Positions 1-8,482 of a stretch of DNA of 64,000 bases are shown piece after piece. A program made the translations under genes and the position numbers. Each line of letters starts with the position of its first letter. Positions within the stretch are counted from its first letter, which is position 1. The stretch comes from Leucobacter sp. UT-8R-CII-1-4. Its GTDB lineage: Bacteria; Actinomycetota; Actinomycetes; Actinomycetales; Microbacteriaceae. A model generated the notes under the pieces. The model was not told the DNA's origin, did no database searches, and saw nothing but the letters and a program-made list of their open reading frames with translations. The DNA is taken from positions 124,001 through 188,000 of the forward strand of contig NZ_JASCRS010000001.1 in the NCBI RefSeq assembly GCF_030010235.1, in the 5' to 3' direction.

Positions 1-5
1 GGCGC

Positions 6-521
6 ATGAGTGATCTCAGAAACTCCGGTGATGCTTGGGTCGTGGCCGAAGATGGCGGTCGTTATTGGGGGCGTTTTGGCGCCGCTGGCCTTCTCGCGCT
101 TGATCCGGCGCGTGGCATTTTGCTGCAACACCGCGTGAGCTGGAGTGACCACGGCGGCACATGGGGTATTCCCGGCGGAGCTAGGCACGAGGGCGAGTCT
201 GCGGTCGATGGCGCAATTCGCGAGTCACACGAAGAAGCTGGCGTGCCTTTTGACGCGGTAACGCCGCGCTTTGCCTATGTCATTGACCGTGGTGGCTGGA
301 CCTACACCACCATCATTGCCGAGGTGAGCACGCCTTTTGAGGCTGAGATTACCGACCCAGAGAGCAATGCGCTCGAGTGGGTAGCACTCGATAAGGTTTC
401 GAGCTTCGAGCTTCACCCCGGGTTTGGTGCGAGCTGGCCATTGCTTCTTCCAGTTCTGGCGGGGGATCGCGCAGCAATTGACGCTTTGCTTGCCGAGGGC
501 AGCATCACTCCCCTGAGCTAG
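6..521 (+). CDS. Nudix hydrolase
   Basis: A 171-residue protein of the Nudix superfamily, which hydrolyses nucleoside diphosphates linked to another moiety. The Nudix box is intact: G58-x5-E64-x7-R72-E73-x2-E76-E77-x-G79, so the metal-binding glutamates are present. The flanking residues (GTWGIPGG just before the box) are typical of MutT-like proteins. The substrate cannot be told from sequence. The start lies 5 bases into the window, so the ribosome-binding site and any upstream partner are not visible. About 120 bases separate it from the iron-uptake genes, so it is probably a separate transcript end. Confidence 0.9.
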   Translation: MSDLRNSGDAWVVAEDGGRYWGRFGAAGLLALDPARGILLQHRVSWSDHGGTWGIPGGARHEGESAVDGAIRESHEEAGVPFDAVTPRFAYVIDRGGWTYTTIIAEVSTPFEAEITDPESNALEWVALDKVSSFELHPGFGASWPLLLPVLAGDRAAIDALLAEGSITPLS

Positions 522-610
522 GTCGGCAGCTCACTCCCCTGGCTGACGCCCACATTACGGAGGTGGGTGGATTGGCCTGATTTTGCTGCGCCGGAAATTA
601 TTCATATGAA

Positions 611-629
611 CTAGCTAAGGCTCGGCTAT
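611..629 (+). promoter_or_regulatory. Candidate DtxR/IdeR iron box overlapping efeU -10
   Basis: The 19 bases CTAGCTAAGGCTCGGCTAT match the DtxR/IdeR operator consensus TTAGGTTAGSCTAACCTAA at 12 positions. They overlap TATACT at 627-632, a good -10 hexamer, although no convincing -35 is visible. A perfect palindrome TTCATATGAA lies just upstream (601-610). Position and gene context (ferrous iron uptake) fit iron-dependent repression. This is an eye match only. Confidence 0.45.
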
Positions 630-689
630 ACTTCATCTGATGTGATTTTCGTCGACGGGTTTCCGCCGACCCTCAGCCGAAAGTTCCCC

Positions 690-1682
690 GTGTTTCTTGC
701 TTCCTTTCTCATTGGCCTGCGCGAAGGCCTCGAAGCCTCACTCATCATCGGGATCTTGCTCGCATACGTCACCCGCATCGATCGCAGTGACGTTAAGCGC
801 AAGATCTGGTGGGGTGTTTCAATTGCGATCGCACTCTCGGTGGCCATTGGCGCCTTTTTCACATTCGGCCGCTATGCGCTGAGCTTTGTCGCACAGGAAG
901 CCATCGGCGGCACCATGTCGCTGATCGCAGTCGGCATGGTCACCTGGATGGTGTTCTGGATGATGCGTACCGCTTCTGGACTCAAAGGCGAACTTCAGCG
1001 AGGCGTTGACCAGGCGCTCGCCATTGGCACCGGCTGGGCAATCTTCTGGCTCGCCTTCGCCACCGTTGCACGCGAAGGCATTGAGACAACACTCATGCTG
1101 TGGGGCTGGGCCGGCAGCCCAATCGCGCTGCTCGGTGCTGTAACCGGCATCCTGATTGCAGCAGGCATCGGCATCGCACTGAACCGCGGAATGCTGCGCA
1201 TCAATCTGCGAGTCTTCTTCGCGTGGACTGGCGCATTCTTGATCATCGTCGCCGCGGGCATTCTCGCCTACGGCATTCACGATCTCCAAGAAGCCGCGAT
1301 CTTGCCCGGCCCATTCTCTGGCCACCCGATCACCCCGACTGATCTGCGTACAGGTGAGGTACTCACCGGTTTTGATGGCCCCTTCTGGTTAGCAGCCTTC
1401 CCCTTCGGCTGGGCATTCAACGTTGAAGACGCGATTGCACCCGCGAGCGCACTCGCCGCGTTCTTGAAAGGCACCGTCGGATTCGTGCCGCAAATGACCT
1501 GGCTCGAGGTCACCGCATGGGCCTGCTACATGGGCATCACCATGCCTCGCTTCCTGCGCGAAGTATGGGCCCAGCGCAAGGCCGCAAAAGCCCGCGAAGC
1601 CGCGAGCACGTCAACCTCAGAAACTTCACAACTTGCCACCACTTCGGCAACCCCCACCTCAACCAAGGAGAACAATGAATAA
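690..1682 (+). CDS. efeU: Ferrous iron permease EfeU (FTR1 family)
   Basis: Iron permease of the FTR1/EfeU family, the membrane channel of the EfeUOB ferrous-iron system. I place the start at the GTG at 690 (330 residues), because the family begins directly with the first transmembrane helix carrying the iron-binding REGLE motif (here about residues 11-15). The second REGIE motif is also present, in the middle of the protein. Another in-frame GTG at 642 would add 16 residues with no family support. Seven hydrophobic segments are visible, followed by a Ser/Thr-rich hydrophilic tail. The stop overlaps the start of efeO by 8 bases, so the two are translationally coupled. A possible iron box lies upstream. 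Confidence 0.93.
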   Translation: MFLASFLIGLREGLEASLIIGILLAYVTRIDRSDVKRKIWWGVSIAIALSVAIGAFFTFGRYALSFVAQEAIGGTMSLIAVGMVTWMVFWMMRTASGLKGELQRGVDQALAIGTGWAIFWLAFATVAREGIETTLMLWGWAGSPIALLGAVTGILIAAGIGIALNRGMLRINLRVFFAWTGAFLIIVAAGILAYGIHDLQEAAILPGPFSGHPITPTDLRTGEVLTGFDGPFWLAAFPFGWAFNVEDAIAPASALAAFLKGTVGFVPQMTWLEVTAWACYMGITMPRFLREVWAQRKAAKAREAASTSTSETSQLATTSATPTSTKENNE

Positions 1683-2943
1683 GAAAGCAGTCGCCGCCAC
1701 AGGCCTCGCTTTAACTGGAACCCTTCTGCTCGCCGGCTGTGTGCAGAAGCAAGACCAGACAGAGGTTGCTGCCGGAAACGTGCTCACCGTCACTTCGACG
1801 CCAGATAGCTGCGAGATTTCTGCAGCGAGCGCAGAAAGTGGCAACGTCACCTTCAACATCTCGAACGACGGCGTACAGACCACCGAGTTCTACCTGCTCG
1901 GCGCCGATGGCCTGCGTATCGCAGCAGAGAAAGAGAACATCGCACCGGGCTCATCTGCCGAGCTCACCGTCTCGCTGCAGCCCGGAGACTACTTCACCGC
2001 ATGCAAGCCAGGCATGCGTGGCGCCAATGTCGGCAAGACCGCATTCAGCGTCACCGGCGATCCAGTCGAGCTCGCAGGCGAAGACCAGGAGCTTTTTGAC
2101 CAGGTAGTGGTTGACTACGTGAACTTCGTAAAGAACGAGGTCTCCGAGCTAGTACCAAACGTAGAAGAGTTCGCAAACGCGTATGCTGCGGGTGACGACG
2201 AAACCGCCCGCGCCCGCTACGCAGACGTGCGCGTAAACTACGAGCGCATCGAGCCCGTGGCCGAGGCTCTCGGCGTACTCGACCCCCGCATTGACTACCG
2301 CGAGGTGGACTACTTGGCTGAGGCAGATCAGCTCAAGGAAGATGATCCAAGCTTCACCGAGTGGATCGGCTTCCACCGCATGGAGAAGGACCTTTGGGTG
2401 CCAGCAGCCGACGCGATCAACGCCGACGGTAGCAACGCATGGGAAGGATGGCAGCCATCCACCCCTGAGCAGCGTGCGAAGGTCGCAGAGACCCTCATTG
2501 CCGACGTGAACCGCCTGTACGACGAGGTGCACGATCCAGCGTTTATTGAAGAGCAGCAGATCAACGTGGGCACCGTCTCAAACGGCGCTTCAGGCCTACT
2601 TGAAGAAATCGCGGTTGGCAAGGTTACCGGCGAAGAGAACTGGTGGTCGCACTACGACCTCTGGGACTTCCAGGCAAACCTGCAGGGCGCACGTATCGCC
2701 TTCGATCTGGTCGCACCAATCGCCGAGCGCAAGGGCGACGACGGCAAGAAACTGGTCGCACAGATCAATGAAGAGTTCGACAATCTGCAGGCGATGCTCG
2801 ACGAGTACGGATCGCTCGAAAACGGCTACACCCTTTACAACGAGGTGGACAGCAAGCAGCAGAAGCAACTAGTCGCACAGATTGACGCGACCCGCGAACC
2901 GCTCTCGAAGCTCACCGGCACTGTGCTCAGCATCGATAGCTAA
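1675..2943 (+). CDS. efeO: Iron uptake lipoprotein EfeO
   Basis: EfeO, the extracytoplasmic iron-binding partner of EfeU and EfeB. The 422-residue protein starts at the ATG at 1675, preceded by AAGGAG; a longer upstream frame has no such signal. It opens with a lipoprotein signal peptide ending in LLLAGC (Cys about 20), so it is probably anchored to the outer face of the membrane. An N-terminal cupredoxin-like domain (about 30-130) is followed by an imelysin/M75 domain with the characteristic GxHxxE motif (GFHRMEKDLW). The gene overlaps efeU and is followed by a strong terminator. Confidence 0.95.
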   Translation: MNKKAVAATGLALTGTLLLAGCVQKQDQTEVAAGNVLTVTSTPDSCEISAASAESGNVTFNISNDGVQTTEFYLLGADGLRIAAEKENIAPGSSAELTVSLQPGDYFTACKPGMRGANVGKTAFSVTGDPVELAGEDQELFDQVVVDYVNFVKNEVSELVPNVEEFANAYAAGDDETARARYADVRVNYERIEPVAEALGVLDPRIDYREVDYLAEADQLKEDDPSFTEWIGFHRMEKDLWVPAADAINADGSNAWEGWQPSTPEQRAKVAETLIADVNRLYDEVHDPAFIEEQQINVGTVSNGASGLLEEIAVGKVTGEENWWSHYDLWDFQANLQGARIAFDLVAPIAERKGDDGKKLVAQINEEFDNLQAMLDEYGSLENGYTLYNEVDSKQQKQLVAQIDATREPLSKLTGTVLSIDS

Positions 2944-2950
2944 GCACAAG

Positions 2951-2988
2951 AAAAAAAGGGGGTTGGCGCGCTGCTAACCCCCTTTTTT
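2951..2988. terminator. Bidirectional intrinsic terminator after efeO
   Basis: A-tract, then GGGGGTT (2958-2964), an 11-base loop, AACCCCC (2976-2982) and a T-tract. It can end efeUO on the plus strand and efeB on the minus strand. Confidence 0.9.
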
Positions 2989-3021
2989 GTTTGCGCAGGC
3001 AATTGCGCTTCAGCCACCGGT

Positions 3022-3069
3022 GAGAGCGCAGCCTTCACCGAGAGTCCAGTCTTTGGCGAGAGCGCAGCC
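3022..3069. repeat. Short imperfect direct repeat in efeO-efeB gap
   Basis: GAGAGCGCAGCC occurs at 3022-3033 and 3058-3069; with flanks, 17 of 19 positions agree at an offset of 36 bases. The rest of the 166-base gap (2989-3154) shows no gene or other signal. Confidence 0.5.
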
Positions 3070-3154
3070 ATCAGCGAGAGCTTTCGGGGACTTCATGTCA
3101 CCACGGACAGTTCACTCACAGAAGATCGCACGAGTACCGAACTCGCGCGCGAGT

Positions 3155-4471
3155 CTAGGCCGTGAACAATTGCTGCCCGACGTATTCACCGTCGGCCATA
3201 CCAGGCGGCACCAAAAAGACCGACGATGCAGTGGTTTTGAGGTACTCGACAAAGAGGTCGTCGCGGGCCATGTTCTGGTGCACCTTTGCGAACTGCTCTG
3301 GCGCGCTCACAAAAGCAATAAAGAACAATCCGGCGTTCAAACGCCCTTGCGCGTCATTGCCATCAACAAAATTGTAGCCACGGCGAAGCATCCGAATTCC
3401 GTCGTTATTGTCTGGATGTACCCTCGCCACATGCGAGCGCTCATCAACCAACAATTGGCCGTCTTCGCCCTTGGCAGTGAAGTCTGGCTGAGAGAACTCA
3501 GTGCCGCCAGACAGCGGCGCCCCGTCACGCTTGTTGCGCCCGGTGACCCGCTCTTGCTCGCCAAGCTGCACACCGTCCCAGACCTCAATGGTCATGTTGA
3601 TGCGCCGCGCCACAAGGTAGCTGCCGCCAGTGCTCCAAGCCGATCCAGCGCCAGAAATCCAGACATGCTCGTCGATAAGTTCAGGTTCTTCGGCGTGCAA
3701 GTTCATGGTGCCGTCTTTTTGACCGAAGAGGTTGCGCGGTGTTTCTTGCGCGGTCGAGGTCGAAGAGGTGCGGCCGAAGCCAAGCTGTGACCATCGCAAT
3801 TGGGCCCGCCCGAAGGCAATTCTGGTGAGATTTCGAATCGCGTGCACCGCAACCTGTGGGTCGTTCGAGCAGGCCTGAATGCAGATATCGCCATCAGACT
3901 GGTCGCGGTTGATGAAATCGTTTTTCATCTTCGGCATATCGGTGAATTCTTTAGGCAGCTTCGCGGCCAAGCCAAATCGGTCGATGCCATCTGCCGTTTC
4001 GAAAAGGCTCTTGCCGAATCCGAAAGTCACGGTGAGTCCCGCGGGCGAAATGCCGACAGCTTCGCCGGTGTCGTCTGGCGGCATCATCGGGCTGCCGTCA
4101 AAAGCACCGCTCACGCTCACCTCTAGACCCTGAGTGATGCGGCTTGCCGCGTAAGTCCAGTCACTCAGCAATTCGATCAGCTCTTCGCGGCCGAGCCCCT
4201 CGGCGAGATCGAATGCCGCAAAGTGCATACGGTCCTGAGCGGGCGTCACGATTCCTGCCTGATGCTTGCCGTAGAAGGGATAACTGAGGGTCGGGTTGTT
4301 TGCCGCGCCTGCACCATTCGCATTCGCGATTGCCACCACACTTGCTGCGCCTGCAGCGCCGGCCGCGAGCCCCGCGGCACCTGTTCCGACGAGCGCCATG
4401 AGTGCCCGCCGCGAGAGCCCTGGTTTAGCCTCGGCAGCGGTCTTGTCGCCCTCGGTTTGTTCTTCACCCAT
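3155..4471 (-). CDS. efeB: Tat-exported DyP peroxidase EfeB
   Basis: EfeB/YcdB, a heme-containing DyP-type peroxidase (deferrochelatase) that works with EfeU and EfeO. The 438-residue protein has a twin-arginine signal (SRRALMA, arginines 21-22) followed by a small-residue hydrophobic stretch, so export of the folded heme protein by the Tat system is expected. The DyP signature GxxDG is present as GQKDG in the middle, and the candidate proximal heme histidine lies in the ERSHVARVHP region. Unlike the usual efeUOB order, efeB is on the opposite strand and converges on efeO. Fourteen bases upstream lies the stop of the YhhN-like gene, so it is probably co-transcribed with that gene. Confidence 0.93.
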   Translation of the reverse strand: MGEEQTEGDKTAAEAKPGLSRRALMALVGTGAAGLAAGAAGAASVVAIANANGAGAANNPTLSYPFYGKHQAGIVTPAQDRMHFAAFDLAEGLGREELIELLSDWTYAASRITQGLEVSVSGAFDGSPMMPPDDTGEAVGISPAGLTVTFGFGKSLFETADGIDRFGLAAKLPKEFTDMPKMKNDFINRDQSDGDICIQACSNDPQVAVHAIRNLTRIAFGRAQLRWSQLGFGRTSSTSTAQETPRNLFGQKDGTMNLHAEEPELIDEHVWISGAGSAWSTGGSYLVARRINMTIEVWDGVQLGEQERVTGRNKRDGAPLSGGTEFSQPDFTAKGEDGQLLVDERSHVARVHPDNNDGIRMLRRGYNFVDGNDAQGRLNAGLFFIAFVSAPEQFAKVHQNMARDDLFVEYLKTTASSVFLVPPGMADGEYVGQQLFTA

Positions 4472-4485
4472 GCATGAAGAATACC

Positions 4486-5208
4486 TCAGCCGGGCTGTAC
4501 ATCAGATGAATGCGCTGAGCCTCGTTTCAGCGCTGCCACCAGCCCAAATACAATCATGCCCTGGCCCAGCGTGTAGCTCGGCATCACTGCAACATTGCTA
4601 ACCCACTCCGGCATTTCCATGAATTCACGAAACGCCAGAAAAGTGTCTGAAACCAAGAAAAAGAAGCCGCCAATCGCGACCGTACCGCTGATCCTTGGCG
4701 AGAGCGCAGCGGTCAAGCCAAGCACAACACCATAGATTGCGAGCGGCACGAAGAGTTCCCCAGCATGCGGTCCGATAATGCTGATCGCTATCACCCACCA
4801 AAGCGCATACACCAAGCTCCACCAGGGAATTCGCGTGACCGGAAACATGCCGGGCGCCCGCCAGAACAACACGATATAGCCAAGGTGCGCAATGGCGAAG
4901 AACAAGATCATCATTGGCAAGGTGGGGAGCCCTGGGAAGAACAAGCCGGCGCCGTCACCAAACCACGACGCTGCAATGGCTACCAAGATCAGCGTCATGG
5001 CGGTGCGCGGTGCCCTGCGCGTTTCGGGCGCAGGCGCAGTACCCACGCGGTCGCGTCGCAGCGACCAGATTGCCGCAAGCGCAAGCGCCGGCATAAGCAA
5101 TTGTTTCGTTTCGAAACCGCCCCCTGGCCACTGAAAAATCACCAGCACGCAGTGTACAGCTGACACCACAATGTAGGGCAAAAACGGCAGAATTCTCTTG
5201 CCACGCAT
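4486..5208 (-). CDS. YhhN/TMEM86 family membrane protein, lysoplasmalogenase-like
   Basis: A 240-residue integral membrane protein with about eight hydrophobic helices. The family assignment (YhhN/TMEM86) rests on the spaced polar motifs inside helices: SWFGDGAG, FFLVSDTFLAF and the C-terminal YTLGQGMIVFG. Characterised TMEM86 proteins cleave the vinyl ether bond of lysoplasmalogens; whether this bacterial protein does so is inference. AAGGAG lies 6 bases before the ATG. It sits directly upstream of efeB on the same strand. Confidence 0.75.
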   Translation of the reverse strand: MRGKRILPFLPYIVVSAVHCVLVIFQWPGGGFETKQLLMPALALAAIWSLRRDRVGTAPAPETRRAPRTAMTLILVAIAASWFGDGAGLFFPGLPTLPMMILFFAIAHLGYIVLFWRAPGMFPVTRIPWWSLVYALWWVIAISIIGPHAGELFVPLAIYGVVLGLTAALSPRISGTVAIGGFFFLVSDTFLAFREFMEMPEWVSNVAVMPSYTLGQGMIVFGLVAALKRGSAHSSDVQPG

Positions 5209-5258
5209 AGCTCGCTCCTTTGCGACGATGGCGGTCGAACACAGCCTAGTGCCGAGGG

Positions 5259-5732
5259 CTAGCGTTCGACGAGAATTCCGTCCTCATCGCTAAAGAGCAT
5301 TGCGCCTGGCTTAAAGGTCACGTCGCCAAAACTCACCTCAACATCGGCCTCACCCGCACCAGTTTTTGTAGACTTCTGCGGGTTCGAGCCAAGTGCCTTC
5401 ACACCAATAGGCAGGGTTCCGATGACCACTCGGTCACGAATCACACCGTTCACAATGATGCCCGCCCACCCGTTGTCAACGCCAAGCTTCGCAATAATGT
5501 CGCCAACAAGTGCGCTTTCGAGAGCTCCACCGCCGTCAATCACCAGCACAGCACCGTCACCCGGTGTCGAAAGAATCGACTTCAACAGTGCGTTGTCGCG
5601 GTAGCAGCGCACGGTACGCACTGCCCCTGAAAACTGTGTGTAGCCGCCAAGGTTTTGAAACTGCGTGCTGACCGACTGAAGCTCGTCACCGTGCTCGTCG
5701 AAGAGGTCGGCGGTACTGATTTGCTCACTCAT
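5259..5732 (-). CDS. rraA: RraA family protein
   Basis: A 157-residue single-domain RraA-fold protein. The glycine-rich core (VIDGGGALESALVGD) and the GVIRD motif are characteristic; in this fold the Arg-Asp pair contributes to metal/substrate binding in aldolase members. Family members act either as protein inhibitors of RNase E or as 4-hydroxy-4-methyl-2-oxoglutarate/oxaloacetate aldolases; the sequence alone does not decide which, although the short length matches the RNase-regulator annotation. It is 50 bases upstream of the YhhN-like gene on the same strand. Confidence 0.85.
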   Translation of the reverse strand: MSEQISTADLFDEHGDELQSVSTQFQNLGGYTQFSGAVRTVRCYRDNALLKSILSTPGDGAVLVIDGGGALESALVGDIIAKLGVDNGWAGIIVNGVIRDRVVIGTLPIGVKALGSNPQKSTKTGAGEADVEVSFGDVTFKPGAMLFSDEDGILVER

Positions 5733-5876
5733 ACGGCCACCGTATCGCGGATGTTCAACAGTAAACAGGAATATTACGAGCGAAAAAGTTTAAGTCTTGC
5801 AGTCAACAGAATTATTCGCGCTGGATCGCTTTGCCTCAGCACACGCGCTACCGTTAAAGCGAACGTAAGGTGATCC

Positions 5877-6380
5877 ATGACATTGCAGATTCGGCTGGCG
5901 ACTGAGACCGACCTTGATCGTATTGAAATGATCGAGAACACAGCAGACCGACTATTCATTGAGGCTTTTCAAGCAGAAAACTGGCCCGCAGCAGACCCTG
6001 CTGCTGAACGCGCCAAGTCACCCGGTTTTTTACTCGTCGGCGAGCAAGAAGGAGCCGATGTGATCGGGTTCGTACATATGCTTGAAGTCGACGGGCACGC
6101 ACACCTTGAGCAACTGTCGGTGCTGCCAGAGGCCGGTCGGCGCGGATACGGTCAAGCGCTCACCAAAGCTGCGCTTGGCGAGGCAAAAAAGCGCGGCTAC
6201 ACCGAGGTTTCGCTGCGCACCTACGCTGATCTACCTTGGAACGGACCGTTTTATGCCCGGCTCGGTTTTGTTGAAACCGAACCAGCGACCGAGTTCTTGC
6301 GAAGTCTCGTTCAGGTTGAGCATGAACTCGGCCTTGATGCTTACGGTCGGCGCGCACAAATGAACATTAGCCTGGTGTAG
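5877..6380 (+). CDS. GNAT family N-acetyltransferase
   Basis: A 167-residue GNAT acetyltransferase. The acetyl-CoA-binding motif A is clear: EQLSVLPEAGRRGYGQAL (about residues 77-94) with the R/Q-x-x-G-x-G/A pattern as RRGYGQA, followed by the typical helix and a Y-A-R-L-G-F segment near the end (FYARLGFVE). The acceptor is unknown. AAGGTG lies just before the ATG. It is a stand-alone gene, 116 bases from the downstream exporter. Confidence 0.88.
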   Translation: MTLQIRLATETDLDRIEMIENTADRLFIEAFQAENWPAADPAAERAKSPGFLLVGEQEGADVIGFVHMLEVDGHAHLEQLSVLPEAGRRGYGQALTKAALGEAKKRGYTEVSLRTYADLPWNGPFYARLGFVETEPATEFLRSLVQVEHELGLDAYGRRAQMNISLV

Positions 6381-6496
6381 TGCGGCAAGGCCGCACCAGT
6401 TTCGACTCCCCCAGCAAAACGCCAGCAAAAACCTCTGGCAAGAACTTGCATTCGGCGACACAGTTGTCACCGCATACACCCCCAAGGAACACACGC

Positions 6497-7369
6497 ATGA
6501 GAACGACCTCAAGCCGCAAAGACGTGCTCTCAGCCGTCGGACTGATCATTGTGGGCTCTGTCGGCATCCAGATTTCTTCGGCCATAGCCTCGACGCTTTT
6601 CGCTGATCTTGGCCCGCTTGCGGTGAGCGCGCTTCGCATGTCGATCGCCGCGATTGTGCTGTTGGCGGTGTTCCGCCCGAAGGTTCGCGGTCGCTCGAAG
6701 CGAGAGTGGATCGGCATCGTGATCTACGGTGTGGCGATGGCGGCAATGAATATCAGTCTCTATGAGGCGATTCACCGGCTACCACTCGGCGTCGCTGTCA
6801 CGCTTGAGTTTCTTGGCCCCTGCGCGGTTGCGCTTTTCGCGTCACGCCGCGTGGTTGAGGGTGTGCTTGCGGTGGCCGCGCTCGCGGGCGTCGTGTTGAT
6901 AGCGGGCCCGGCCGGCTACGGTGATGTGCTCGGCATTCTCTTCGGCCTCAGTGCTGGCCTCTTTTTTGCGATCTACACGGTTGCCTCGGCCCGAGTTGGA
7001 AAGTCAGAGAATGGCATTAGCGGTCTGGCTTGGTCGGTGACCATTGCCGCAGTACTGAGTCTGCCGCTGGTGGCCACCGCCGGTGTTGCGCCTACCGCGC
7101 CGCAGTGGGGCGTGCTCGCGCTCTCCGCCGTCATCGGGGTATCTATCCCCTACACGGTCGACACACGTGCCGCGAAGCTCACTTCTGCGCGGGTGGTCGG
7201 CACCCTCTTCAGTATGGATCCACTCGTGGCTGCGCTCTTCGGCTTCTTGCTGCTCGGCGAGACGATTAGCGGGCTCGGCTTTCTCGGCATTGCGATTGTC
7301 GTTGCTGCGGGAGCCGGCATGGTCTGGTCATCTGGAAAAACTGATAGTGCAGCGAGCCTCAGCACCTAG
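6497..7369 (+). CDS. EamA/RhtA-type drug/metabolite exporter
   Basis: A 290-residue DMT-superfamily transporter with ten predicted helices in two EamA repeats. The sequence around PLAVSALRMSIAA and LPLGVAVTLEFLGPCAVAL resembles the RhtA threonine/homoserine exporter subgroup. I place the start at the ATG at 6497, 6 bases after AAGGA; the upstream in-frame extension lacks hydrophobic character. Its last four bases overlap the end of the convergent DUF817 gene. The substrate is not known; amino acids are a reasonable inference. Confidence 0.87.
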   Translation: MRTTSSRKDVLSAVGLIIVGSVGIQISSAIASTLFADLGPLAVSALRMSIAAIVLLAVFRPKVRGRSKREWIGIVIYGVAMAAMNISLYEAIHRLPLGVAVTLEFLGPCAVALFASRRVVEGVLAVAALAGVVLIAGPAGYGDVLGILFGLSAGLFFAIYTVASARVGKSENGISGLAWSVTIAAVLSLPLVATAGVAPTAPQWGVLALSAVIGVSIPYTVDTRAAKLTSARVVGTLFSMDPLVAALFGFLLLGETISGLGFLGIAIVVAAGAGMVWSSGKTDSAASLST

Positions 7370-8301
7370 TCTGCACCGCTACTGCTCTGAGCTTGCCCCG
7401 AAGTTGCCTCGGCGCCGGGAGTCTTGGGTGGATACACCCACGTCACCATCACGACGGAAAGGATCATGAGCAAAAGCCATGAGATGAGCTTCTGCGGTGA
7501 AACCATCTCCCAACCATCCATCTGATGGGGGTAGAGCCAGGCTCCGGCCCAGGTGGCAATGTTTTCAGCCAACCAGATGAAGACGGCAACCCCGGCAAAA
7601 ACCAGAAGCAGCGGAACACGCAAGGTAACGCGCCAGATCCTGAAGTGCATCCACGTGCGCCACCAGAGCAGCACAATCGCGGCGAGCAGGATCCAACGAA
7701 TGTCGTACACAAAGTGATGCGAAAAGAAGTTGAGATAAATCGCAAACGCGACCACCGTCGTCAACCAAATCCTCGGGTAACGTTCGAATCGCAAATTATG
7801 CAGACGGTACACGCGCACCATGTATGAGCCAACCGCAGCATACATAAAACCGCTAAATAGCGGCACAGCGCCGATACGCAAGAAACCCTCTGCTTCGTAA
7901 GCCCACGAGCCGACGTCTGTCTTGAAAAGCTCCATCACAGTGCCAGTGAGATGGAAAAGCATGATTACCCAGAGCTCGCGCCCGGCCTCAAGCTTAAAAA
8001 GCAGCATGCCCAGCTGAATCAGCACCGCCGCAATGGTGAGGGCGTCGTTGCGTGCAAGAAGCGCGTCATCCGGGTACCAGAGTCGGGCCGCAATAATGAC
8101 AAGCAGCATGAGCGCGCCAAAGAGGCAGGCCCAGGCTTGTTTCAGCAGAAAAACGGCGCACTCGAGAAAGAAAGCGCGCGCTCCGCTCGCAGGTTTTTCA
8201 GCGAGGATCCGAACAGCCGCCCGATCGATCGCCCGCTCGAGCGGCGTAAATCCACGAGCGCTTTCGTCGCCTGAGAATCGGCTATTCGGCTGAAAAGACA
8301 T
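7366..8301 (-). CDS. DUF817 family membrane protein
   Basis: A 311-residue integral membrane protein of the uncharacterised DUF817 family. About eight hydrophobic helices are visible, with conserved polar stretches LFKLEAGRELWVIMLFHLTGTVMELFK (split across a helix) and NFFSHHFVYDIRW that typify the family. N- and C-terminal tails are hydrophilic. The function is unknown and the neighbours, an exporter and der, do not help. The reading frame converges on the EamA gene with a four-base overlap. Confidence 0.85.
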   Translation of the reverse strand: MSFQPNSRFSGDESARGFTPLERAIDRAAVRILAEKPASGARAFFLECAVFLLKQAWACLFGALMLLVIIAARLWYPDDALLARNDALTIAAVLIQLGMLLFKLEAGRELWVIMLFHLTGTVMELFKTDVGSWAYEAEGFLRIGAVPLFSGFMYAAVGSYMVRVYRLHNLRFERYPRIWLTTVVAFAIYLNFFSHHFVYDIRWILLAAIVLLWWRTWMHFRIWRVTLRVPLLLVFAGVAVFIWLAENIATWAGAWLYPHQMDGWEMVSPQKLISWLLLMILSVVMVTWVYPPKTPGAEATSGQAQSSSGAD

Positions 8302-8353
8302 AGTTCAGCCTGGCACACTCGAAGCTGCAGGAACGCTGAACGACGCACTCGAT

Positions 8354-8379
8354 CGCCTAGCGGCGCTCTCGCTACTCAC
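8354..8379. repeat. Second copy of the der 3' end
   Basis: These 26 bases repeat 8480-8505, the last codons and stop of der, with one mismatch. The offset is 126 bases. The rest of the 181-base gap between der and the DUF817 gene shows no gene. Confidence 0.85.
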
Positions 8380-8482
8380 AGAACCAAACAAAGAAATGCT
8401 TCGCAACACTCAGCGCGACCGAGACGGCCGCGCCGCATCCTTTGAACAGCAAGAAATTGCTGTCCAAGAGAAGCGGGAACGC

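Noticed and set aside
642-690. Longer EfeU starting at 642
   Set aside because: Extra residues not found in the family; GTG 690 matches the conserved N-terminus.
2987-3790. Open frame of 267 codons opposite efeB
   Set aside because: Begins inside the efeO-efeB gap and runs over efeB in antisense; no protein-like features.
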